A stretch of 29,278 nt of DNA, taken from assembly GCA_910577945.1 (NCBI GenBank), contig CAJTNI010000022.1, forward strand, positions 1-29,278, read 5' to 3'. Shown in pieces: positions 7,795 to 16,100 of this stretch. A program made the position numbers and the translations under genes. This DNA is from an uncultured Christensenella sp. GTDB lineage: Bacteria; Bacillota; Clostridia; Christensenellales; Pumilibacteraceae. The notes under the pieces were generated by a model. That model saw only the letters and a list, made by a program, of their open reading frames with translations. It was not told where the DNA came from and did not search any database. Every line of letters begins with the position of its first letter. The stretch's first letter is position 1.

Positions 7795-8631
7795 CTATTC
7801 GCGCTTTTTCAGCATTATTTTCTTCCGCTTGCCGCGCCGTATTCTGCGCCTATTGGGGTGCTTTACGGCGTTTATCGGTGCGGTTGACGGTTTTGCGTGG
7901 GTGGTGTCATTTTTGACCCCACCTAAAATATGCCCGCAATCGGGGGTATTTGACACGGCGGGTTCGCTCGGCTGCTTGTCCGATACGACCGCTTCCGAGC
8001 CGTCGGCGGCTAATTTTGTCCGCTTTTCGGCTATATCTGCCGCCGCAGTCAAGTATATTCGACGGTTGCGTATTGCGCGGCTTTCGCCCTTGTATTCCAT
8101 TTCGACGCGCAATGCGTCCGCTTGAATAAGCTCGCGCGTGCAGCGTTGTACAGTCGATTCCGATGTTTGCAACAGTTTGGCAAAGAACGTCGCGGGTTTA
8201 CTGCAAAAGCCGTCGGTCGGCGTTGCCGCCGAGATCTCGGCGTACAGCAATTTAGCTTGGACGGACAGCTCGCGCATGGACAGTACGTGCGTCGGAATAA
8301 CGGCGTACAAGGCTTGCGTCTTGGCGACGTCCAACAGCACTGGCAAATCGACTATGCGAATAAGCCGCTTTGCTATCTCTTTTGTGCCGTCCTTATACTC
8401 GTAACGCATAGCGATATATCGCTCGGCTTCGAGCTCGCGCAAAAGCCGTTTAACCGTCGGTTCGGAAACGTCGAGCACGTCGGCTATGTACTTATTGGAC
8501 GCATACGCTTCGCCGTCCGCGACCGCGAGCGACGTTAGCAATGCGTACAAGATCACTGACCGCGACGTGAGCTTTGGGTTATACCGTACCGCGCTCGGCA
8601 GTATGGCGAAAAAATTGGGAGTATCGATCAT
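7795..8631 (-). CDS. Replication-initiator-like protein with two HTH_36 domains
   Basis: 278 aa. The N-terminus (FFAILPSAVRYNPKLTSRS, then SNKYIADVLDVSEPTVKRLLRELEAERYI) is the winged-helix pattern of HTH_36/RepA-type replication initiators. The pattern recurs at about residues 112-190 (YAVIPTHVLSMRELSVQAKLLYAEI, then SESTVQRCTRELIQ), so the gene contains an internal duplication. The C-terminus is very basic (RRRIRRGKRKK). The start overlaps the virB6 stop as ATGA. It may start replication of the excised circle or act as a regulator. Iteron-like repeats lie just after its stop and in its own 3' end. The stop is TAG, rare in this element. Confidence 0.72.
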   Translation of the reverse strand: MIDTPNFFAILPSAVRYNPKLTSRSVILYALLTSLAVADGEAYASNKYIADVLDVSEPTVKRLLRELEAERYIAMRYEYKDGTKEIAKRLIRIVDLPVLLDVAKTQALYAVIPTHVLSMRELSVQAKLLYAEISAATPTDGFCSKPATFFAKLLQTSESTVQRCTRELIQADALRVEMEYKGESRAIRNRRIYLTAAADIAEKRTKLAADGSEAVVSDKQPSEPAVSNTPDCGHILGGVKNDTTHAKPSTAPINAVKHPNRRRIRRGKRKKIMLKKRE

Positions 8632-10616
8632 TTTTCATCTCTCTTTTGATTAGTCGGTGCGGGTAAATTGGACGGCGCACTTTCAAAGCCCGGCAACACT
8701 TCATGCCCGCCGAAATCGTCATGTGGCATTGCTGTGAGTTTTGCCGCTTCCGCAGCCGTAGCAGCGCCGTATGCGTTCTCTAATGCCGCATTGCTTTGTG
8801 CAATCATGCCGCGCGCATTTTCGCGTGCCGCATTATGTCGTTTGTCGATCGGCGTTTTGATCGCGCCGACAATGCCGTTATTAAGTCCCGATTTTTGCAT
8901 GCCTTTACTGCCCGCTATCTTGCCGCCGAGCTTGCTCATTCCGCCCCCGATAGCTCCGCCGAGCGTATTACCGCCTGTGGATCTATCTTGACCGAACCAA
9001 CCTGAGCTGCTGCCGAAACCTTTTAATGCTTGTTGTGTTCTCGATACTCCGCGCCCGACTGTGCTACTGCGATATGCTTGTCCGCCTATTGCGCCGCCGA
9101 GCGCGTTGACCGCGCCGCCGACTACCGCTCCCGCAATGCCCGCGCCGCCTTTTATCAAACCGCCGACGCGCTGACCGCTGGCGTTACGATAGCCGAACAG
9201 TCCGCGTCCTGCGGCTTTGGTAATGCCTAAACCCGTCATTGCGCCGCCCATAAGCGTGCGTGCGCTTTGCCCCATTTCGCGGCTTTCTTCCGCAGACGTG
9301 CCGAGCAGTCTTGCGAAAAGTAATTGTCCGCCGCTAATCGTAAGCGCACCGCCGCATATAAGTACAGCTTTTAACAGCATGTTAACATACATGCCCGACG
9401 TAGAAAGATTTATTCCCCATATTTGCGGTGCGACAATAGTAAACACGTTTACGGCTATAATCGTGCCGAACGCAAGAAATACCTTACTTATGACTGTTTC
9501 ACGCCAAAGTTTGAATTTTGCTCCGTCGTCGAGCGGAATAGTTGCGACAATACCAGGCAACGTTATAAATAGGATTACTATGTCGAATAGACGTTTGACA
9601 AGCCCGAACGTTGCACCGATGAGAGCGACAAGTAGTACGATTGCACAGAGATAAGCGATAAAGTAATTAAACGCTTCGGGATCTATCATGCCGTTCTTTT
9701 CCCAACCTGTTGGTATGGGCACAATAGTCCAATCGTAATCACCGAGTATTTTGTATACGCTCGCGTCGAACATACTATCGGGTAAATAGTCGATTGAATA
9801 ATATTCATTTTTAAATTTATTGAATAGCCACCCGTTGCCTTCCGACCTTATCAACGTCAATTGCCCGAAATCCAAATCGTACACAGGTACGCCGTCTTCG
9901 TCGAACATTGCGTTACCGTCTTTGTCCAATCGCGGATTATAAATATCACTTGGATTTATAAATCTATTCCCGTCTTCTTGCAGATACACGATACAATGTT
10001 CGTAGCCTGGGATTTCGGTATATCGCTTCGGGCGTTTACGCGTTTCTGGATCCTCGTATTCCATTTCGTACAAATACGCTTTGTATATGCAATTACCGTC
10101 TTCATCATATCGGTTAAAGCCTTGAACGTTATCTATATCGAGATCGTAACCGCCGCTCACCGACGTGTCGATTATTTTGTGGGAAATGGGCGCGGTATTA
10201 CCGTGGTTTATTTCTTTGTCTATCGCGCCGAGCAGCTTGTCCGCGCATGTTACTCCCACTACAAGAATCGTCGCCATAAAGAGCGTTATAAATATCGTGC
10301 TCAACGATTGACCTATGGTGCGGACGTGGCTTTTGCTTTCGACGTTCTTGCCGACTATATTCTTAACGACAGCGACAATCGTGCATACGCCGCAAATTGC
10401 GACGGACGCGATTATAATAACCCAAAATGCCCATTGTACGCCGTCGAGATTGAGAAAATACGAGCTTAGAGTTTCGCCGTCCGTTCCGCTCGTCGGCGTG
10501 GTAACGCTGTCCATACCCGCCACGGCGCGGAACACAGCGAAAACGCTGTCTATAAAACCGAGCAGCCATAGCAATAATTTCATGCCGAGCTGTTCGATCC
10601 AAATTGTAAATGACAT
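8628..10616 (-). CDS. virB6: VirB6-like polytopic channel protein
   Basis: 662 aa inner-membrane protein of the mating channel. Visible parts: N-terminal amphipathic/membrane stretch (about 8-30), membrane segments at about 60-85 and 100-125, a large hydrophilic loop (about 130-265), then four or five more segments (about 270-430), and a Gly/Ala-rich tail of about 200 residues. This layout fits VirB6/TrbL proteins and the Mbov_0396 family of ICE membrane proteins. ATG at 10616 follows AAGGAG by six bases; a longer frame upstream would run over the divergent lipoprotein gene and is rejected. It overlaps the next gene by ATGA. Confidence 0.85.
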   Translation of the reverse strand: MSFTIWIEQLGMKLLLWLLGFIDSVFAVFRAVAGMDSVTTPTSGTDGETLSSYFLNLDGVQWAFWVIIIASVAICGVCTIVAVVKNIVGKNVESKSHVRTIGQSLSTIFITLFMATILVVGVTCADKLLGAIDKEINHGNTAPISHKIIDTSVSGGYDLDIDNVQGFNRYDEDGNCIYKAYLYEMEYEDPETRKRPKRYTEIPGYEHCIVYLQEDGNRFINPSDIYNPRLDKDGNAMFDEDGVPVYDLDFGQLTLIRSEGNGWLFNKFKNEYYSIDYLPDSMFDASVYKILGDYDWTIVPIPTGWEKNGMIDPEAFNYFIAYLCAIVLLVALIGATFGLVKRLFDIVILFITLPGIVATIPLDDGAKFKLWRETVISKVFLAFGTIIAVNVFTIVAPQIWGINLSTSGMYVNMLLKAVLICGGALTISGGQLLFARLLGTSAEESREMGQSARTLMGGAMTGLGITKAAGRGLFGYRNASGQRVGGLIKGGAGIAGAVVGGAVNALGGAIGGQAYRSSTVGRGVSRTQQALKGFGSSSGWFGQDRSTGGNTLGGAIGGGMSKLGGKIAGSKGMQKSGLNNGIVGAIKTPIDKRHNAARENARGMIAQSNAALENAYGAATAAEAAKLTAMPHDDFGGHEVLPGFESAPSNLPAPTNQKRDEK

Positions 10617-10626
10617 AATGTACTCC

Positions 10627-10655
10627 TTGACAAAGTAGTGTCGGTAATGTAAAAT
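10627..10655 (+). promoter_or_regulatory. Promoter of the lipoprotein gene
   Basis: TTGACA (10627-10632), 17 bp, TAAAAT (10650-10655) on the plus strand. It overlaps the leader of virB6 on the other strand, so the two transcripts may interfere. It shows that the lipoprotein is expressed independently of the conjugation operon. Confidence 0.85.
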
Positions 10656-10680
10656 ATATAAAAACGCAAAGGGGTGCGAT

Positions 10681-11094
10681 ATGAAAAGAAAAGGTTTAAG
10701 GGTTTTATCTGTTGCTCTCGTGTTCGCGCTGTTATTGCCTGTATTCGCGCTTACGGCATGTACGGACAAAGACAAGGACAAACCGAGCGAGCTTAATGCT
10801 ATCGAGCAAAGCATAGTCGGGTATTGGACAGCCGACGGTAAGCCCGTAAATGAATTTAAGTCCGACGGCACTTGGACATACAGATTGGGCGAACCGTACA
10901 AACCGTTCGAGCAAAACGGTGAAGCCGTCGGCGGCGTGGGCGAAAAATACGGGCATTACTATAAAATCAAAGCTGGCGGTATAGACAGGTATGCCTTTTT
11001 CGACGACGAACCCGACAAGCTTTATGATTTACTCGATATAGGCGTAGTATGGCATCGCATGACAGATGAAGAAGTGGCGGAGCGTTTACCATAA
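10681..11094 (+). CDS. Small lipoprotein, possible entry-exclusion factor
   Basis: 137 aa. It has an N-terminal KRK, a hydrophobic signal segment and a lipobox LTAC, giving a lipidated Cys at about residue 27. The mature part starts with a charged DKDKDK linker; a GYWTADGKP..FKSDGTWTY pattern suggests a small beta-rich, calycin-like fold. AAAGGGG precedes the ATG. It is the only gene in the ICE on the plus strand, with its own promoter and terminator, next to virB6. Entry-exclusion lipoproteins of other conjugative systems (TrbK of RP4, Eex of pKM101) lie among the virB5/virB6 genes, so a role in surface or entry exclusion is proposed; this is inference. It may instead be an ordinary cargo lipoprotein. 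Confidence 0.82.
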   Translation: MKRKGLRVLSVALVFALLLPVFALTACTDKDKDKPSELNAIEQSIVGYWTADGKPVNEFKSDGTWTYRLGEPYKPFEQNGEAVGGVGEKYGHYYKIKAGGIDRYAFFDDEPDKLYDLLDIGVVWHRMTDEEVAERLP

Positions 11095-11150
11095 GCGGCG
11101 GACAACTGCTATTCGTTCGACTACTAAGAGATCGGAATATAGGCATAGCG

Positions 11151-11176
11151 AGCTCGACATATCGTCGGGCTTTTTC
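11151..11176 (+). terminator. Terminator of the lipoprotein gene
   Basis: AGCTCGAC (11151-11158), loop ATATC, GTCGGGCT (11164-11171) with one T·G pair, then T-rich. It lies about 57 bp after the stop, between two converging genes. Confidence 0.75.
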
Positions 11177-11184
11177 GTACTGTT

Positions 11185-11367
11185 TTACGGCGGCTCTCGC
11201 TTGGGCGCTTTTTCGCTGCGCTCGAAAAAGCCGCATGCTTTGTCGTCGGAGATTCGCCGACGCTGTATGCGGAAATTGCCGCAGTAGCCGCACGGCTTAT
11301 TGTAAAAGGTATCGCCCGTAGGTAAGTAATATTTGCACTGTATACAGTTGCGTATTTCGTTTGGCAT
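11185..11367 (-). CDS. Small Cys-rich protein, possible zinc-binding
   Basis: 60 aa. CIQC (8-11) and CGYC (26-29) are two CxxC pairs that could hold one zinc ion; a further Cys is near residue 45. AAAAAGGAG lies before the ATG, inside a copy of the AATAACACAAA motif (11377-11390). It follows the methyltransferase by 18 bp and is probably cotranscribed. No family recognised. The 3' part contains a GCTTTTTCG/CGAAAAAGC hairpin. Confidence 0.75.
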   Translation of the reverse strand: MPNEIRNCIQCKYYLPTGDTFYNKPCGYCGNFRIQRRRISDDKACGFFERSEKAPKREPP

Positions 11368-11385
11368 AATTCACTCCTTTTTGTG

Positions 11386-12378
11386 TTATTGTTGTAACCT
11401 ATCTTTGCAAATGCGGACGTTATCGGGCACAAGGTCTATAAGCACGCTCGACCGTCCGTTAGCTTGCGCGACTACTCCGACCGTTCCCGTACCCGCAAAC
11501 GGATCTAACACCGCGCCGCCTAAACGACTGCCCGCGAGTATGCACGGCTCGACGAGCTGTGGCGGGAACGTCGCGTAATGGTTATACTTGCTCCCGACGG
11601 TCGCTACACGCCATACCGACCGCTTACGTCGTAAGCCCGTATCGTTCGGAACATTTCCGTGCGCAACATTTTCTACAACTGCTATGTTGTCGAACGCGCG
11701 GTTATTTGTATACGCGCCGCCTTGAAACGCCGTGCGATTGACGCTCCTACGTCCCGCATTCGGCCGCACTGTTCCCAAACTCCCGCGCGGCGACGACTTG
11801 TCAGATCCGACGCACGGCTCTTGTATGGCGGCGTAATCGAAATAATACCGTTGAGATTTGGAAAACAGCAGTATATATTCGTGTGCGGACGTACAGCGGT
11901 CTGTAACGCTTTCGGGCATACAGTTGGGTTTGTCCCAAATTATCACTTGCCGCCAATACCAACCGTCTTGCCGCAAAGCAAAAGCTAATAGAAACGGTAT
12001 TCCGATTAGGTCTTTGGTTTTGCAGTTTTCGGCTAACGTTGTTTTCAACGGTAGTGCAACCGAGCCGCGATTAGTGCCTTGCTTATAGTTCTTCGCGTTC
12101 TCGGGGTAGTTGGACGCGCCCTTGCGACTGCCCGAATAACTGTCGGCTATATTTACCCATAGCGTGCCGTCGGGTTTTAATACGCGCTTAACCCCGCGAA
12201 ACACGTCGGTCAATCGGTCTATGTACTCGTCAACCGAGTTTTCAAGTCCGATTTGCCCGACAGCCCCGTAATCGCGCAGTCCGTAATACGGCGGCGACGT
12301 CACGCAACAGTCGAACGTATTATCGGACAGTCGGGCAAGCTCTGTCGTCGCGTCGCCGCAAACGATACGATTTGTCAT
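11386..12378 (-). CDS. Orphan DNA methyltransferase (N4-cytosine/N6-adenine, beta class)
   Basis: 330 aa. It transfers a methyl group from S-adenosylmethionine to DNA bases. Catalytic motif IV is TSPPYYG (SPPY at 28-31) near the N-terminus, and the SAM-binding motif DPFAGTGTVG is at 292-301 near the C-terminus; this order defines the beta class, and SPPY favours N4-cytosine. The target recognition part lies between them. No restriction endonuclease is nearby, so it probably protects the ICE from host restriction rather than forming a restriction system. The start overlaps the stop of the 78-aa gene as ATGA, which fixes it. It sits inside the T4SS operon. Confidence 0.93.
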   Translation of the reverse strand: MTNRIVCGDATTELARLSDNTFDCCVTSPPYYGLRDYGAVGQIGLENSVDEYIDRLTDVFRGVKRVLKPDGTLWVNIADSYSGSRKGASNYPENAKNYKQGTNRGSVALPLKTTLAENCKTKDLIGIPFLLAFALRQDGWYWRQVIIWDKPNCMPESVTDRCTSAHEYILLFSKSQRYYFDYAAIQEPCVGSDKSSPRGSLGTVRPNAGRRSVNRTAFQGGAYTNNRAFDNIAVVENVAHGNVPNDTGLRRKRSVWRVATVGSKYNHYATFPPQLVEPCILAGSRLGGAVLDPFAGTGTVGVVAQANGRSSVLIDLVPDNVRICKDRLQQ

Positions 12379-12611
12379 GCGTCACTTTCCTTTTGTGTCT
12401 TTTTTTGCAAGCATTCTTTAAGATCGCGTATAAAGAAATTGGGATCGAAGCGCGTTATGGTTTCGACGTTCCCGTTGATGAACTCCGTATCGATACCTTG
12501 CGTTTTGCAAAATTCGGACACCTGCAAGTCCGCCAAAAAATACTTTTCGGCAGCGGCGGCGCGGCGGCGTACGGCGTTTATAATGTGTTGCGGTATTACG
12601 TTTTTTCTCAT
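12375..12611 (-). CDS. Unknown 78-aa protein
   Basis: Starts at MRKNVIPQH (ATG 12611), overlapping the pilin stop as ATGA, and its own TGA overlaps the methyltransferase ATG. A longer version from 12629 would intrude into the pilin gene. A basic helix (RRRAAAAEKYF) is followed by a mixed region and a C-terminal QKKTQKES tail, one of the recurring KTQKE-type sequences. No family recognised; tight coupling to both neighbours shows it is real. Confidence 0.75.
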   Translation of the reverse strand: MRKNVIPQHIINAVRRRAAAAEKYFLADLQVSEFCKTQGIDTEFINGNVETITRFDPNFFIRDLKECLQKKTQKESDA

Positions 12612-12910
12612 GTGTAATTGCCCGCCCAATCGGACATACCCGCAACTATCATCGGAACACCTACGAGAATTACGAATATAAAAATAATGCCTGTCGTGTA
12701 GTATATTATTTTTGTTTTAGCCGATTTCTTTTTTGCTTCGTCGCCGCCCGCGCTAATCCATGTTGCGGCAACGGCAACACCATAAGCGATGAGAAGAATA
12801 ATACCTATCGGTACTACTACTTTCCATATTTCGCTCCACAAGTCGGACAGTGCGTCACTGAACGACGTAAAGCCTTCTGCCGCCAAAAGCGGCAAATGTA
12901 ATTTGTTCAT
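12608..12910 (-). CDS. VirB2-like pilin / small membrane protein of the T4SS
   Basis: 100 aa with two hydrophobic segments (about 31-52 and 70-93) joined by a short basic loop (DEAKKKSAKTK), the topology of VirB2/TrbC pilins and of Mbov_0395-type proteins in Gram-positive ICEs. AAGGAG lies before ATG at 12910. It comes between the surface protein and the other channel genes. A cleaved signal is not certain. Confidence 0.82.
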   Translation of the reverse strand: MNKLHLPLLAAEGFTSFSDALSDLWSEIWKVVVPIGIILLIAYGVAVAATWISAGGDEAKKKSAKTKIIYYTTGIIFIFVILVGVPMIVAGMSDWAGNYT

Positions 12911-13063
12911 ACTAACTCCTTAACATTTAATTTTCGGCGGTTTAACGTCGTGCCGACCGACAATTCGTCGTTTAGACGGTTTCTAACAGAATTTTGCAGC
13001 CGAATGCTGCGCGAAACGGAAGCTTTTACGCTTGTTTTTACTACTGCGCCGAATGAGCGCGTT

Positions 13064-13102
13064 CTACGGCGCGCGTGCGCGGTTTATCTTTGTGTTTTTC
13101 AT
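13064..13102 (-). CDS. Possible 12-aa leader peptide or gene remnant
   Basis: MKNTKINRARAP then TAG, 10 bp after the surface-protein stop and with AAAGGAG in front of the ATG. The same frame continues with very Lys/Arg-rich codons, another TAG and a final TAA near 12917. It could be a leader peptide, the remains of a basic protein, or chance. The rest of the 12911-13112 gap shows nothing else clear. Confidence 0.3.
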   Translation of the reverse strand: MKNTKINRARAP

Positions 13103-13112
13103 ACACACTCCT

Positions 13113-16100
13113 TTATTTCATGCGCGGCTTGCGCCTGGCGCGTATTACGAGTATAACGACAACGAGCAATAACACCGCGCCGACGCAGATAGCAATAATT
13201 GCCCACGTATTAAGGCGATAGGGAATATCGAACTCATAGACGGCGACGTTGCCGAGCGCGTCGGTCACGGTCAAAACGTAATGCCCGTTCTCGGTAAGCG
13301 TCTTGCCGACGTTGCAACCGATTTCTTCGCCGTCCTTTGTGAGCTTGAACGTTACATTGTCTTTATCGACTGCGGCAATCTTGTACGCGTTCCCGTCCTT
13401 TGAAATAGTAACTGCGGGCGGGGTGCAGTCGGTAGATACAGTCAGCTCAAACGGCACGCCGCCGCAATCGAGCGTAACGACGTACACGCCCGTTTGCTCG
13501 AACGCCAATACTTCGCTGTCCGTCACGGCGAACGTCGCACCGTCTTTCGTGACCGATACTATGCGCGTACCGACAGGAAGCTGCTGTTTAACCGTTTGCA
13601 TGCGGCTCGGTAGTATGATGAAAACACAAGAAACGGAATTGCCGAGTGCGTCGGTGAGCGTAAGCTCGTATTCGCCGCTGTCAATAAACCGCGTTGGCGT
13701 ATCTTCGATGACAACTCCGTCCTTTTTCGTCACGACGGTAAGCGGCTCAGCTGTATCGAGCGTGACGGGTTTGGACGTAACCGCGCCGTTCGGTACGGAC
13801 AGCGTGTAGTCTACCGTCAAGTCAATAGTGAACGATATGGTAACTGTATTGCCTGCGTAATCGCTTGCCGTTATGTAATAGCTCCCCGCGTCCGAGAACG
13901 TCGTGCCGCTTTCTACGTCCTTAATCTTGTTGCCGAGCCTGTCCGCAAGATATAGATAATCGTACCCGTCGGCTGTAATCGAAACGTCTGACTTTGCCGC
14001 GCCACCGTTTTCCACGCCCGACAACACTATCGTCGGCGGGGTGAAATCGAGTACGATTATGAGCTTAACGGTGTTGCGGTAATTATCTGTAACGGTAATC
14101 TCGTATCTGCCCGCTTGCGTGAGCGTGCCGCCGTTCTCTATTGTGTAGTTGTCTACGTTTACAACGTCGAACACTTGCGTCGGCTCGTTGACGGTAAACG
14201 TAATAGGCGCGTTGGCGTACAGTACGTCGTCTATCTCGTTATACTTGCCGCCGACTGTGTAATCGACGGCGTTATCTAACAGTACGGTAAATTCGAGCTT
14301 ATTGCCCACGTCGTCGGTTAGCGTAAAGTAGTACAACGTGCCTTGCGACAGTACGGTGTTCATGTTGTACTTGGTCGCGCCGAGCTGTCCGCTCCGCGCA
14401 GTATAGTAACGCATAGACACGCCTGTTTCTTGCCATTTAATTGAGAACGCTTTGTTTGTCGCGCCGTCGGGTTCGATGACGTTGCCGTCACTGTCGGTAA
14501 TCTCGAATACGGGCAATATAGTGTCTATCTCGAATGTATACTCGACGAACAGCGACAGGTCTTGCGCGTTGTGCAAGAATACAAGATACTCGAATGACGT
14601 ATCGTCATCTGCGGTAATGTTGTACGTCGTTTGCGCCGCGCCCGTTTGTATGGAGTAACCCGTGAACGGTCGGCGTTCGCCGCCCGCGTGCAGAGTGTAA
14701 AACTCCGCGACGTCACCGCTATCGAACGTAAACGATACGTTCTTGTTCGTGCGTCCGCCGTCTTTGACGCCCGCGAGCTTGCCGCTCGGCAAGCCTTTCA
14801 AAAAGAATATGGGCGTAAGCTCCACCGTGCGGCGGTAGTTGTCCGTCACCGTTGCGCCGTACTTGCCGCCGACGGTGAGTGTGTACGACAACGTTGCGGC
14901 GGTAATCGGAACGCCCGCACCGTCCGTATCGAGCACGGTTTTAGATCCGTCGTACTCGATTTTATACAGCGTTAAGCTCGTGATGACGTTGTATCTATCT
15001 GACGTCACAAAAGAAATTTTGCAATCGGGCTTGTCCGCCGCGAGCGAGCTGTGCGTCATGGTGGGCGCATTGCCCGCTATATACACGTCAAATACAAGAG
15101 CGTTAAGCGAACGGTCGAATATTGTTATCGTATACTTGCCGCTTGTAAATTCTTCCGAGCCGAGTATAGGCAGTTCATCGGCTTGCGTATAATATTTTGT
15201 CGTGTTGCCTTTTTCGAGTTTAAGCGTTACAAAGCTGTCGGCATTATCTAACAGGGCATTGAAATCGAGCGACAGGAAATACAGCGTTTCGTTCTGCGTG
15301 TAGTCATAATTCAGTACAAACTCATTGTCACCGTCGCCCAATGTCGCAGTGACGCGCGCCGTCGGCAGCTCCGCGTCGGAGTAGATTATATACTGCTCGA
15401 CGTTGCCCGCGCCGTCGCGTTCGGTAATCAGATAATAGCCTTGACGGTAATCGTCAATGTCTAACAGAGTAGAGCCGCTCTCGATTAAAAATTCTTTTTG
15501 TGCCGTTTCTTCTGCGAAATCGCCGAGATACCGTGCCGTCACGGTGTACGGCATTTCCGAAATGTACGACAGGCTCGGCAAGCTCCACAGCGCGGTCGGG
15601 CGCGCGAACATGCGCGGCAAGCTCTTGTAATCAAGCAAGTAATCGGGCAGTATGGGGCTGTTGCGAACAAGGCTTTCGGGTTCGGTATAGTACTTATCGT
15701 TGCCGCCTACGGTCGCTGTTTGCCGTGTAGACACATAGCCTTTGGCGTATTTCTCTATTGCGGCGTTTAGCGTTTTTTCGTCTTCGTACTTTTGCGCAAC
15801 GCTCTCGTTGCTCGGCGACACGTACATAAACCCGCCCTGCACAGGCGTCACTCTGAACTCGCGCTCGTTTGCTATGGCAAACGCAAGGGCTTTGGCGTAG
15901 CTCTCGAAGCTGTACCGCCCCGCAACATCTTTGTTGGGCGTGGTGAATATACGCGCGGGCAGAGTGACGACGTACCAAGCGTTGAGCTTGTACGCGTCGC
16001 GCATGGCTGCAAGGTTGCCGAACGTATCGGTTTTGTATACCGTCGCGGTCGCGCTTGTGACGTTACCCGCGCGGTCGGTTACGCGGAACAAGTACGCGCC

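Noticed and set aside
10617..10901. Longer N-terminus of VirB6.
   Set aside because: It overlaps the divergent lipoprotein gene and its promoter; the ATG at 10616 has an ideal ribosome binding site.
12917..13102. Amber-recoded basic protein: the frame from 13102 contains two TAG before a TAA.
   Set aside because: TAG is used as a normal stop by the Rep-like gene, and all other genes read with the standard code; a leader peptide or remnant is simpler.
12950..13156. A 68-aa plus-strand frame between the pilin and the surface protein gene.
   Set aside because: It runs into the surface protein gene on the other strand and has no ribosome binding site.
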